Assembly: GCF_042684365.1 (NCBI RefSeq)
Contig: NZ_JBHULI010000024.1
Span: 186,001 to 250,000, forward strand
DNA: 64,000 bases
Direction of reading: 5' to 3'
Source of the DNA: Gracilimonas halophila
GTDB taxonomy: Bacteria; Bacteroidota; Rhodothermia; Balneolales; Balneolaceae
This document shows, one piece after another, positions 53,995-63,087 of the stretch; the stretch's first letter is position 1, and every line of letters starts with the position of its first letter. A program made the position numbers and the translations under genes. The notes beneath the pieces are model-generated. The model made no database searches. It was not told the origin of the DNA and saw only the letters and a list, made by a program, of their open reading frames with translations.

Positions 53995-54660
53995 TTATCG
54001 GTTTACATGGCTAGTAAGGTCCCATACAGGCTTACCCAAAAATGAGGAAAGTTCCTCTGCATCTTTTCTCATTTGGTCTAGCTTACCGTGATCAATCACA
54101 TTAAATCGACTGCCATCCCTCAAAATGAGATTTAATTCATAGCTGTAATACGAAGAGTTATCACTACGGATATATTCAGCGAGGATCTGAATCGCATGGA
54201 TCTCACTTAACCGAATTGCTCCTTTGGGATTATCCCGTCCATACATTTCAGGTTCTTTCCACCCTTTCCAGAAATACCCAACACTTTTGTCGAATACAAC
54301 AGGTTGAAGGTATTGATAGCCCAATAAAGAACCCACACCCGTAAATATTGAGCCAAAAAAAACAATACCAAGTGTCTCTAAACTGAATATTGGAAGGTCG
54401 TTGCTCAGAATAATACCGAGCGGTAATCCAATTCCACAAAGAGTAAATACCCCGGAAAAAAATAAAGAACCAAGTGTGGCTTTAAAGTGATACCGATTAA
54501 AACTTTTTTTACTCAGACTGCGTGTTTTAAAATTAGTACCTCCACCCTTCAACGGAAACCAGTCTATTTCGCCTGCCAATGGATCATCAAAATGTGATAA
54601 ATCGAGTTTAGGGCGCTCTTGTTGCAGTCGTTCAATTTTAGCTTTGATCTTTTTAAACAT
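53995..54660 (-). CDS. Two-helix membrane protein, unknown function
   Basis: A 221-residue protein with two transmembrane helices (about 60-85 and 92-115) and a soluble C-terminal half (LRDGSRFNVIDHGKLDQMRKD) that looks like a small beta-rich domain. It resembles generic bacterial PH-like or DUF membrane proteins, but I cannot name a family. Its stop is adjacent to the guaA stop (convergent). Confidence 0.55.
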   Translation of the reverse strand: MFKKIKAKIERLQQERPKLDLSHFDDPLAGEIDWFPLKGGGTNFKTRSLSKKSFNRYHFKATLGSLFFSGVFTLCGIGLPLGIILSNDLPIFSLETLGIVFFGSIFTGVGSLLGYQYLQPVVFDKSVGYFWKGWKEPEMYGRDNPKGAIRLSEIHAIQILAEYIRSDNSSYYSYELNLILRDGSRFNVIDHGKLDQMRKDAEELSSFLGKPVWDLTSHVNR

Positions 54661-54800
54661 AGTCCCCTTATTTATCCCATTTGTAATAGCAATGAATTAC
54701 GAGATCTCATCTCAATAAATCAATACTATATTTAAGGTATTGAATAGAATTGTGAATGTGTTATTTTCCTCCATCGAAAATCGAAATTAATTTATATATC

Positions 54801-56387
54801 GTGGAACAGGGACAAAAAGAATCGGGACCCAAAAAAGAGATCAAGACATCTTTATTTAACAAGTTTCTAAATTTCATTGAAAAATCAGGTAACAAGTTGC
54901 CTGATCCTGCAATGTTATTCTTTATGTTGTTAGTATTAGTCTGGATACTATCAGCGATACTTTCACCTATTGATTTTGATGCAACCCATCCGCTTACCGG
55001 AGATGAGCTGGCAGTGAACAACTTATTAACAGGAGCAAGTTTAGCGGCTTTTCTGGCTAATATGATTGAGACGTTTGTGCTTTTTGCTCCTCTGGGAATT
55101 GTATTGGTTGCCATGCTGGGTGTGGGTGTAGCTGAACATTCCGGCTGGATCGACGCAGGTCTTAAGAAGCTTTTGAATTTTACCCCAAAAGCGTTTTTAA
55201 CACCCATGCTGATTTTGATAGCTATCGTTAGCCATACGGCCGCTGATGCAGGCTATGTACTGGTGATTCCTTTAGGCGGGGTAATATTCTATGCAGCGGG
55301 CAGGCATCCCCTTGCCGGGATTGCAGCTGCTTTTGCCGGGGTTAGCGGTGGGTTTTCAGCGAATTTTATTCCCTCTGCCATAGATCCGCTTATTATGAGT
55401 TTCACGCTCGAAGCAGCCAGGATCCTTGATCCTGAAATTGCCCTGAATCCTCTTAATAATATTTACTTCACGGCTGCGTCCAGTATTCTTATTGTTTTAG
55501 TGGGTTGGTATATAACCGACAAAATTGTTGAGCCCCGACTTGATGGAGTTAAGGTGGACGGCGATGAAGATGAGATGCCGCAAATGGAGAAAGTCACCGG
55601 TAGGGAGAGTCGTGCATTTTGGTTGGGTTTTGGCGCTATGATTTTGGGTGTGGTTGGTTTGTTTATCTGGGCATGGCCTGAAAGTTCAGCACTCCGTGAT
55701 CCAAACTGGAATAATCCCGATGTAAGTTCCCTCTTTTCTTTTCAAGCTCCATTAATGCAAGCAATTGTACCGTTAATCTTCATTTTCCTTTTAATTCCCG
55801 GAGTAGTTTATGGATATGCTTCCGGAAAGTATGAATCTTCCAAGGATATGATCGACAATATGAAAAAGTCGATGGAAAGCATGGGGTATTATATTGTAAT
55901 GGCTTTCTTTTGCGCATTATTTATTGATGCCTTTGCAAAATCAAATATAGGATTATTGGTAGCCCTTAAAGGTGCTAATTTCCTTCAATCACTGGCTTTA
56001 CCCGGGCAGATAACCGTAGTAGGTATCATAATGTTAAGTGCGATCGTAAACCTGCTAGTCGGGTCTGCGTCAGCAAAATGGGCTTTGATCGCCCCTATCT
56101 TTGTACCAATGCTGATGCAACTAGGCATCTCTCCTGACTTAACACAAGCAGCCTACCGCGTGGGAGATTCTGTTTCTAATATCATTACTCCGCTATTGCC
56201 ATACTTTCCCCTTGTAGTAGTATTCTGTCAGCGCTACGGTAAAAATACGGGTATTGGAACCCTCATCTCCATGATGCTACCTTATTCATTAATATTTATG
56301 GTAGTATGGACGATCTTCTTACTATTATACTGGTGGATAGGAATTCCGCTTAGCTTTGAGTCTAATTACCTCTATCCTGCTCCTTGA
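54801..56387 (+). CDS. AbgT-family transporter
   Basis: A 528-residue polytopic protein with about eleven hydrophobic segments. The start FNKFLNFIEKSGNKLPDPAML and the repeat regions GVGVAEHSGWI and SASAKWALIAPIFVP are the AbgT hallmarks. The family includes p-aminobenzoyl-glutamate importers and proton-coupled sulfonamide exporters. The GTG at 54801 gives a more natural N-terminus than the ATG at 54756, but either is possible. A terminator follows. Confidence 0.9.
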   Translation: MEQGQKESGPKKEIKTSLFNKFLNFIEKSGNKLPDPAMLFFMLLVLVWILSAILSPIDFDATHPLTGDELAVNNLLTGASLAAFLANMIETFVLFAPLGIVLVAMLGVGVAEHSGWIDAGLKKLLNFTPKAFLTPMLILIAIVSHTAADAGYVLVIPLGGVIFYAAGRHPLAGIAAAFAGVSGGFSANFIPSAIDPLIMSFTLEAARILDPEIALNPLNNIYFTAASSILIVLVGWYITDKIVEPRLDGVKVDGDEDEMPQMEKVTGRESRAFWLGFGAMILGVVGLFIWAWPESSALRDPNWNNPDVSSLFSFQAPLMQAIVPLIFIFLLIPGVVYGYASGKYESSKDMIDNMKKSMESMGYYIVMAFFCALFIDAFAKSNIGLLVALKGANFLQSLALPGQITVVGIIMLSAIVNLLVGSASAKWALIAPIFVPMLMQLGISPDLTQAAYRVGDSVSNIITPLLPYFPLVVVFCQRYGKNTGIGTLISMMLPYSLIFMVVWTIFLLLYWWIGIPLSFESNYLYPAP

Positions 56388-56405
56388 TAGCAGTTGCATT
56401 CAATA

Positions 56406-56437
56406 AAGATCGGGTTACATAAAATGACCCGGTCTTT
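56406..56437 (+). terminator. Rho-independent terminator after the AbgT gene
   Basis: AGATCGGGTTA pairs with TGACCCGGTCT around a short loop, followed by TTTTTCC. It ends the AbgT transcript. Confidence 0.8.
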
Positions 56438-56530
56438 TTCCGAAATATTTATTTCTGTAAAGAAGCATTCCATTGCAGAACTTTTTAGTTTCAACACAGT
56501 TACATGTTAGTAACCAATTTAATAAGATTA

Positions 56531-58231
56531 ATGAAACGACTGACCTTAACCACCCTTTTATTATTTACATTAGCTTCTTCAACACTTGTTGCACAAACTT
56601 TGCAAACGGGAATTGATTTTTATGAAGAAGGAAACTACGAACGTGCATTACGCATATTTGATGACATTGACCTACCTGAATCAAATCTTTTTGCCGGGAA
56701 AAGCTATTTCGCACTAAACAATTTCCTGAAAGCAAAATATTACTTGAATAAGGTGGACAGTACTTCTGACGATATTTTTTGGGAAGCCAGATACACCAAT
56801 GCACTTGCAGATTTCCAGTTAAAAAATTTCGGAGCTTCCCTTAACGCTTTATATGATATAAAGGAATATTCCAGACAGTTATCAGTAAGAAGAGACGCAT
56901 ATAATTTCTATAGAGATCTACTGTCCTACCTTTCCTTAGACCAAAGATTTGAAGCATTCCGTGCCTCAAATAATGACAGTGTAAGGTTAGACCTGGTTGA
57001 ATCAGCCATAGGAAGTGTAGATCTTGCTTCAGCCCGCTCCCTATTCTCAGCTTACAAAAGTTCGGTTGTTGATCCCGACACTACGCAATGGTCTTCTATT
57101 GAATCCGTGTTGAATGACTCTGTAAGATACTTGCAGCGTTATAACCCAAGTCAATTTCCTGAAGCACCCAAGGGTATATCGTATAATATTGGTGTTGCGC
57201 TACCTGAATTTGATATAGAATCTTCTCAATTTGAAATACCTCAGCATCTGTATTTTGGTATTCAGCTGGCAATAGAAAAATTCAACAGTCAGAATTCTGA
57301 CAAAAAAGCTTTTATAACTTATAGAAATACTGAAGCCCTCGCTTCCAATGCATCTTCAATAGCCAACGATTTTGTATGGAATCATGATGTAGATGCTATT
57401 ATTGGTCCTCTTTTTTCTGAAGTTGCCACTGAACTTTCAAAGTATGCGGAATTATATGAGACTCCGCTTCTCACTCCTCTGGCAAATTCAGATAACTTGA
57501 ACTTAGATCATAACTACACGTATCAGCTGAATCCAACCTTTGCCATTCAAGGTAAGAAAATGGCTCAACATGCCATTAATACTTTAGGGTTTGACACCCT
57601 GGCTGTAATAGCGGAACGAGGTTCTTTAGGAGAACCTTCAGCAATTGCTTTCTTGGATGAGGCCCGTAAATTAGGCGGAGAGGTTGTTCGATATTATGTG
57701 GAAGACCTTGCTTCCGATGGCTACGATATAAGTGAATATGCGAAATATTTCAATCCTGAAGTAGATACCGTATTTAATTATAATATCGATGCAGTATATG
57801 CCCCTTTTACAGGAAATATAGCACAGACATTGATGAGTTCTCTACTTACTAACCTTGAAGCCATGCAAAGTGAAATGACGATACTGGGATCGGAAGAATG
57901 GGAAGCTACAGATCTTGATTCCAGATGGTCATCACAAGCTGAGATTTATTATACTAAAACATTTGAAGTGAATGCAGACAGTACAATCAGCCAGGAATTT
58001 ACCAGTTCTTTTCGTCTTAGATTCGATACCGAACCAAATAGGTTTGCTTATATAGGATACGACGCTGCTAACGTAGTGTTAGAGACTCTAAAAAGGGTAA
58101 AAAACCCTGCTTATTTTAGAGAAGGGTTGAAAAGATTCAATAATTATCGAGGCCTAATAACCGTGGTTAGCTTCAGAAATACACAAATTAACCAAGAGGT
58201 TAAAGTGAAAAAAGTGACTGCGCAAGATTGA
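56531..58231 (+). CDS. Periplasmic-binding/LpoA-like protein with TPR N-terminus
   Basis: A 566-residue exported protein (signal to TLVAQ at about 22; the ATG at 56531 is preferred to 56504). The first 130 residues hold TPR-like repeats (EEGNYERALRIFDDI, SYFALNNFLKAKYYL). The rest is a type I periplasmic-binding fold (GVALPEFDIESSQF ... DAIIGPLFSEVA). This order matches LpoA and its relatives, activators of penicillin-binding proteins; a ligand-binding role is also possible. Confidence 0.8.
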   Translation: MKRLTLTTLLLFTLASSTLVAQTLQTGIDFYEEGNYERALRIFDDIDLPESNLFAGKSYFALNNFLKAKYYLNKVDSTSDDIFWEARYTNALADFQLKNFGASLNALYDIKEYSRQLSVRRDAYNFYRDLLSYLSLDQRFEAFRASNNDSVRLDLVESAIGSVDLASARSLFSAYKSSVVDPDTTQWSSIESVLNDSVRYLQRYNPSQFPEAPKGISYNIGVALPEFDIESSQFEIPQHLYFGIQLAIEKFNSQNSDKKAFITYRNTEALASNASSIANDFVWNHDVDAIIGPLFSEVATELSKYAELYETPLLTPLANSDNLNLDHNYTYQLNPTFAIQGKKMAQHAINTLGFDTLAVIAERGSLGEPSAIAFLDEARKLGGEVVRYYVEDLASDGYDISEYAKYFNPEVDTVFNYNIDAVYAPFTGNIAQTLMSSLLTNLEAMQSEMTILGSEEWEATDLDSRWSSQAEIYYTKTFEVNADSTISQEFTSSFRLRFDTEPNRFAYIGYDAANVVLETLKRVKNPAYFREGLKRFNNYRGLITVVSFRNTQINQEVKVKKVTAQD

Positions 58232-58239
58232 TCTGTTGA

Positions 58240-59322
58240 TCAACTTGCTTCGCTGTCTTCAGCCTCTTCTTCTTCAAGCTGCCTCTTGATTCGGTATTGC
58301 TCTCGAAGCCATATGCGCCATTTTTCGCTTTCTGCCCGATGTTCTTCAAAGGTTCTGGTAAAAACATGGCCACCCTCAGGGTTGGCAACCATATATAAAT
58401 AATTATGGTCTTCAGGATATAAGGTAGCTCTGATAGTTGATAAACTAGGATTTGTGATCGGCCCGGGTGGTAAACCCCTGTTTTGGTATGTATTAAAAGG
58501 GTGGTCAATTTGATAATCCTCAAAAAGTAATCTTCTTCGTTCTCCTAATGCATAGTTAACTGTTGGGTCTGCCTGAAGCCGCATGCCTCTCTCTATTCTA
58601 TTCCAATATAATCCGCTGATACGGGCTTTTTCTTCCGGTATCTTTGCTTCCCATTCCACTATAGAAGCCATCGTCAGGATCTCATCGATGGAGTATCCCA
58701 TTTCTTCCGCTTTATTCATTTCTTCTTCGGAAATAGACGCACTAAATTCTCTTAATACTCTATTCACAAAGTTTTTTGGTGTTGTTGTCCAATACATCAG
58801 ATATGTTTCAGGCAACATTCTTCCAAATAATTGCTCCATTGTTAAGTCTTTCTCAGCAAGAAATGTGCTATCTGTAATAATCCGGAGCAATTCTTGTTCA
58901 TTGAAATAGAATTTATTAGAAACAGATTCTGAAAAAAGTTCAGGTGTACTACCTGGCAAAATGACTACATTTGAAGGATCCTGAATTCCTTTGGTCATTC
59001 TTGAAAGAAAATCATTGTATGAGTATGCTCCTTCAAATATATATCTGCCACGTTGAAATCTTTTCCACCCTAAAATATTAGCTGCCCATTCCAGTTCTGT
59101 TTCATCAGCTTCAATATCTTCCAGAGTTAGTATTGAAAATAGATCATTCAAATCCCCAAGTTCATGAAAAAACACCTCTGTTTCTTCTTCAAAATAAAGA
59201 GCTGAACCGGAAGTAAGACGAATGAGGCGAGAGCTTAACACAGCAGATAGGATCAATACAAATACCAGCAGTGTTGCTATTAACTCAGTTTTTTTGAGGG
59301 CTATTAAGTTCAGCAAATTCAT
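58240..59322 (-). CDS. mltG: Endolytic transglycosylase MltG
   Basis: A 360-residue inner-membrane murein lyase that ends glycan strands. An N-terminal transmembrane helix (11-30), the YceG domain with catalytic Glu223 in MASIVEWEAK, and RLQADPTVNYALG plus RGLPPGPITNPS are present. It lies convergent to the LpoA-like gene, so two cell-wall functions are adjacent. The C-terminal tail is acidic (EEEEAEDSEAS). Confidence 0.95.
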   Translation of the reverse strand: MNLLNLIALKKTELIATLLVFVLILSAVLSSRLIRLTSGSALYFEEETEVFFHELGDLNDLFSILTLEDIEADETELEWAANILGWKRFQRGRYIFEGAYSYNDFLSRMTKGIQDPSNVVILPGSTPELFSESVSNKFYFNEQELLRIITDSTFLAEKDLTMEQLFGRMLPETYLMYWTTTPKNFVNRVLREFSASISEEEMNKAEEMGYSIDEILTMASIVEWEAKIPEEKARISGLYWNRIERGMRLQADPTVNYALGERRRLLFEDYQIDHPFNTYQNRGLPPGPITNPSLSTIRATLYPEDHNYLYMVANPEGGHVFTRTFEEHRAESEKWRIWLREQYRIKRQLEEEEAEDSEAS

Positions 59323-59395
59323 ACTTAAAGATACTAATACCTGACTAAAAGGGAACAGTCCAATTTTAGATCGTAGAAGAACAAATTATAAGCTG

Positions 59396-59464
59396 ATGAA
59401 ACATAAATATTATAGTATCGTATTTGTCTCAAGAAGAGCAAAAGAGCTTTTGGATGCTGCATAA
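59396..59464 (+). CDS. Possible small ORF, 22 residues
   Basis: ATG to TAA encodes MKHKYYSIVFVSRRAKELLDAA, between divergent mltG and the terminator at 59481. The composition is protein-like, but there is no recognisable ribosome binding site or family, so it may be chance or an untranslated transcript. The rest of the interval holds no other feature. Confidence 0.25.
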   Translation: MKHKYYSIVFVSRRAKELLDAA

Positions 59465-59480
59465 GCACCAAATGCCCTAA

Positions 59481-59520
59481 AGAAAAAACCCGGACTTTGA
59501 TCGGTCCGGGTTTCTTTTTA
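59481..59520 (-). terminator. Terminator downstream of the BamA-like gene
   Basis: AAACCCGGAC (59486-59495) pairs perfectly with GTCCGGGTTT (59504-59513). It is flanked by T-runs on both strands, so it can work bidirectionally; on the minus strand it ends the gene whose stop is at 59540. Confidence 0.88.
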
Positions 59521-59539
59521 TTAAGTGATCGTATTAAAT

Positions 59540-60808
59540 CTAAAATGTTGGATTAAATCGAATCCAAAAAGAAGACTGACCTTCAGCTCCGGCAATTGGC
59601 TTGGCAACTTCAAACCTTATCATGCCTAAACCAAGACCTATGCCGATATTATGAGATAAGTCAGATACCGACAGATCAAAATTTTCTATAGGATTTGAGG
59701 CGCTATAATTTTTAGAATTTATAGTCGAAGTCCCTGAATCAAGAAAAAGAGAAATAGAAGTTGAACTCAGATCAGGCCACCTTCTTTCATGAGAAGAAGA
59801 CTTCCCAAATTCAATCTCAAAATTACTCAGCAACATTTGATTACCGGTAAGTGACTTATATCCCAGTGCTCTCATACTGCCAATTCCACCTAACTTAAAG
59901 TTCTTAAAGTCAGGAGCCACTCCGGTTATACTTCCGGCCATAACCCTCCATTTAAAAAGTGTACTGCTATCTAATCTAAGAAAAGATTTAGTTTCAACCT
60001 GATAGCTGTTGTAAGTAAAATCGTTATTAAAGCCGCTAATGCCTGCCAGTTCCGCTTTTACAGAAACAGTGGCAGATACCGGAGAAAAGTCAGCAATACC
60101 CTTCCGATTTAGAGTCAACCCTAAATTCACACTCTGTTGACTAATCTGATCAAATTGCGAATCAATTGCCGGATTTGGTCTGAAAGACGAATAGCTTGAA
60201 AATAAAGCAAAGTCAGAATTTGCTTCAAGTGAACTAAATTTATCGTAATTGTATGCGACTCCAAGTTCAAAAAATCTAATCGGTTTTAATAAAGTATAAA
60301 ACCCATATCCATCGGCTTTGTAATAATCATGAAAATCAAAACCTGCAGTAATTGAGGATACGCTATTTTCAAAAATACCCGATCTCCAATAATCTTCAGT
60401 AGATGTAGAATTGTAAAATTCACCACCAATTAACATCCATTTACGGTAATCACCAATACTCTTCTCAGCACCAATTGAATATTGGATCTCATTCAAAGCT
60501 GTTGAGTACCCGATCAATCCATGTAGATCTACATTTTCAATCCCCAAAAAATTAGAATTATTCCAATCCATTTTTTCTTCCTGATAACCTATAAATAATC
60601 CATCGACTCTGTTATGCCGGATCATTTCAGTTACCGGGAATGCTGAATACACCGGATTTTTCACGCCAAAACTACTTTCGGAATAGAACCCCTCATCTAA
60701 CCCTTCATATAGATCAATTGAATTATGAAATGTAACATCGAGGTTTTGTGCAGATACGCTAAGCGATAGGCTTAGTACCATAAGAAGTGTTGTACATAAT
60801 GCTCTCAT
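59540..60808 (-). CDS. BamA/TamA-like outer-membrane barrel protein
   Basis: A 422-residue protein with a signal peptide (ending SVSAQ at about 21). It is made of many short amphipathic strands with KLGGIGSMRALGYKSL (the Omp85 RGY-like loop) and ends SFWIRFNPTF with terminal Phe. No POTRA domains are visible, so it is a barrel-only relative of the D15 family. Probable outer-membrane location; cargo unknown. Confidence 0.72.
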   Translation of the reverse strand: MRALCTTLLMVLSLSLSVSAQNLDVTFHNSIDLYEGLDEGFYSESSFGVKNPVYSAFPVTEMIRHNRVDGLFIGYQEEKMDWNNSNFLGIENVDLHGLIGYSTALNEIQYSIGAEKSIGDYRKWMLIGGEFYNSTSTEDYWRSGIFENSVSSITAGFDFHDYYKADGYGFYTLLKPIRFFELGVAYNYDKFSSLEANSDFALFSSYSSFRPNPAIDSQFDQISQQSVNLGLTLNRKGIADFSPVSATVSVKAELAGISGFNNDFTYNSYQVETKSFLRLDSSTLFKWRVMAGSITGVAPDFKNFKLGGIGSMRALGYKSLTGNQMLLSNFEIEFGKSSSHERRWPDLSSTSISLFLDSGTSTINSKNYSASNPIENFDLSVSDLSHNIGIGLGLGMIRFEVAKPIAGAEGQSSFWIRFNPTF

Positions 60809-60888
60809 AGTGTTTTATTTGATTGATGTTATCTCTTAAACCCACTATTAAAATCTAATTTAAAAAACTTAAAAAAGGAAATAGGATT

Positions 60889-61434
60889 TTAAGTACGGTA
60901 TACTTCAATCAAAAATGATATATGATCTTGCAATTCCTTACCGATCAATCGAGCACCTTTCCGGATATCTTCACGGGGAACATTAGCTGCAAATTTTGAA
61001 TCCTTAAGTTTTTTCGTGACCGATTTCACCTTCATGTCTTCGAACTTATTAGGCCTCATCAAAGATACAGCATTCATAAATCCGGACAACTCATCACAAG
61101 CAAACAAGTATCTTTCAATTTCAGACTCCGGCTCCTTCCCTGTTCGTTCAGGGGCATGTGCTTTGATCGCTTCTATGATTTTAATAGAAAATCCTTTCTC
61201 AGGTAAAATCTCGTTTACAGCTTTATTGGGGTGTTCATCAGGGTATTTTTCCCAATCAAGATCATGTAGTAGCCCTGCTGTCCACCACTCCTCGATCTCA
61301 GCCTCTCCTTTCTCTAAATGACGGGCGTAGGCCTCCATGGCTTGAGCTACCATCATTGAGTGGTTGAGAAGGCTTTCACTTTCGATATAAGTTTTTAACA
61401 GATTTATGGATTGTTCCCTGGTCATATTCATCAA
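60889..61434 (-). CDS. HD-domain phosphohydrolase family protein
   Basis: A 181-residue HD-fold protein: His25 (LNHSMMV), His57-Asp58 (LLHDLDWE) and further conserved residues (AHAPERTG, ACDELSGF). Similar proteins are annotated as hydrolases of unknown substrate. ATG at 61434 overlaps the stop of the TM2 gene by 3-4 bases, so it is coupled. Confidence 0.82.
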   Translation of the reverse strand: MMNMTREQSINLLKTYIESESLLNHSMMVAQAMEAYARHLEKGEAEIEEWWTAGLLHDLDWEKYPDEHPNKAVNEILPEKGFSIKIIEAIKAHAPERTGKEPESEIERYLFACDELSGFMNAVSLMRPNKFEDMKVKSVTKKLKDSKFAANVPREDIRKGARLIGKELQDHISFLIEVYRT

Positions 61435-61772
61435 ATAAATGAATGTACTTCTTTAGCTACCTCACGATTGTATTGAAAGGCCAGGTCTTTATAGTTTACC
61501 AGATCAACAATGGTTCCAATCAGGCAAAGCCCACCGGTGAATATGTAAAGAATTCCCATCCCGATCTGATTAAGCATTAACCGGTGGATACCTGCAATTA
61601 GGAAAAACCCAAGGATACAAGTGATCATTATAGTTTGCGGGTCTTTACGTCTGGAGCGGTATACAGAAGCGAATTTCGAAGCTTGTTCATCAGACAGGCT
61701 TGAAATTAATTTACCTACATATAATGCTTCGTCGCCGTCAATTTCCGGTAGATGGTCAATTACATTCGCCAT
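61431..61772 (-). CDS. TM2-domain membrane protein
   Basis: A 113-residue protein with a TM2 domain: two helices linked by a short loop with GIHRLMLNQIGMGILYIFTGGLCLIG (about 67-92 region). The N-terminal 50 residues are soluble and acidic. The TM2 family is common in FCB bacteria and of unknown function. It overlaps the HD gene and the DUF2752 gene. Confidence 0.85.
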   Translation of the reverse strand: MANVIDHLPEIDGDEALYVGKLISSLSDEQASKFASVYRSRRKDPQTIMITCILGFFLIAGIHRLMLNQIGMGILYIFTGGLCLIGTIVDLVNYKDLAFQYNREVAKEVHSFI

Positions 61773-62073
61773 GATTTTTAATTCCTAAAGTTAGTTTTGA
61801 TTGTTTATAAAGCCTGTGCCACAAGTAAGTGATTCTTGAGCTAAGTATTAAAATTGCGATAGGCCCTGCAAAATGTGCATTCATAGCAGAGTCAATTTCT
61901 CCTTTAAAAGTATATGATATCGAATGCCCTAATCCTTCACCGGGACAAAAATCTATTCCGGCAAGATCAAATAAACAAAATGAAGTGCCTGCATATTCAG
62001 GATCCATAAAAGCCAAAACCAATAATCCAGCTGAGAATACCAGCCACTCCAAATGTTGATGAATGAACTTCAT
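61756..62073 (-). CDS. DUF2752 membrane protein
   Basis: A 105-residue protein with the DUF2752 signature CLFDLAGIDFCPGEGLGHS and two hydrophobic segments. Its stop overlaps the TM2 gene by 17 bases; TM2 and DUF2752 genes are often neighbours in Bacteroidota. Function unknown. Confidence 0.82.
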   Translation of the reverse strand: MKFIHQHLEWLVFSAGLLVLAFMDPEYAGTSFCLFDLAGIDFCPGEGLGHSISYTFKGEIDSAMNAHFAGPIAILILSSRITYLWHRLYKQSKLTLGIKNHGECN

Positions 62074-62103
62074 GATTTAGTTACGAGACTTAACTTGTTA
62101 AAG

Positions 62104-63075
62104 TTACTTTCCAAATGGAAGTAATTTTCTTGGGAACACATGTGAAACGGTAAAAAATAATCGGTTCGATCTGTATACACCACTCGTTGAGATCTCTGAA
62201 CCAATCCTTATACTCCAGAAATTATCAAAAGTATGTTCAATTTCTAAACGGCCTGTTAAATAATAACCATCCCTTCTCTCATGCTTACCCATTATTTCTC
62301 CAATAAAACGGGTTCTATAATCGAAGGAATCAGGATTTCTGTATTGAACATCTACTCCAAGACCCTGTGAAAAATATTGGTCCGGAGTGTAATAAGGAAT
62401 TCCAGAAGTAAAATTCTCGGTCGCATCGTTATATGATAATTCAGCGATAGGCCTTATCCTCCATTTTGATTCCATCAACTCAAGATAAGTTCTGAGCTGA
62501 CCGCCATATCTTAACACCTCATTGGTATAATATTTCCCATTAGCGGAGACAACCGTTGAAATATTTCCATGAAACCAAAAATCCTGTCGGTAGACCTGCA
62601 GCTGAGCCTGATAATAATCGTTATCAAGTGCTGTTGAAGTAAGCTCAGAACCGCCGTTAAGCTATATTGACGTATATGTTGAATCATAAAAAATCCCCAG
62701 GGAAATCAAACCCTCAGGTATCACATCATCTTCACCAAAAAGGACGGCCGATCCTACTTTAAACTCTAAAAGCTGATTATCAGACCTATTTGTAAATTCA
62801 TAGCCAAGTCCCTGATATTGCAATGCTGTTTGAGCCTGTAACTCATCATCTGAAAATATCAGGTATTCCGTTTTAATGGAATGATATTTATCTGTACGAT
62901 CTCCAATCTGAGCCGAAAGCCCTCCTCTCGCGAAAGTATCATTAAAATTATCATCGCGATACTCACCATTTAATGAAATGATTATTCCCTCATTTTTACG
63001 ATAATCATATTGCAGATCTTCTTCCTGATCGGCATCAAAGAAAGCAGGACCTTCAATAATTAGCAGGATATGCAT
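62104..63075 (-). pseudogene. Outer-membrane barrel protein interrupted by an in-frame TAG
   Basis: One reading frame of 324 codons runs from ATG 63075 to the stop at 62104. It is cut by TAG at 62662-62664. The sequences on both sides (IFYDSTYTSI before, LNGGSELTST after, then 48 codons to the next GTG) are a continuous beta-strand pattern. It resembles the barrel end of TPR-type exporters (YYTPDQYFSQGLGVDVQYR), but this is a weak match. The N-terminus (MHILLIIEGPAFFDADQ) is too short for a good signal peptide, suggesting further erosion. Confidence 0.7.
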
Positions 63076-63087
63076 GAATTTGGCTCT

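Noticed and set aside
54756..54800. ATG start for the AbgT transporter
   Set aside because: The added residues (CYFPPSKIEINLYI) do not look like a family N-terminus; the GTG at 54801 is preferred, though not certain.
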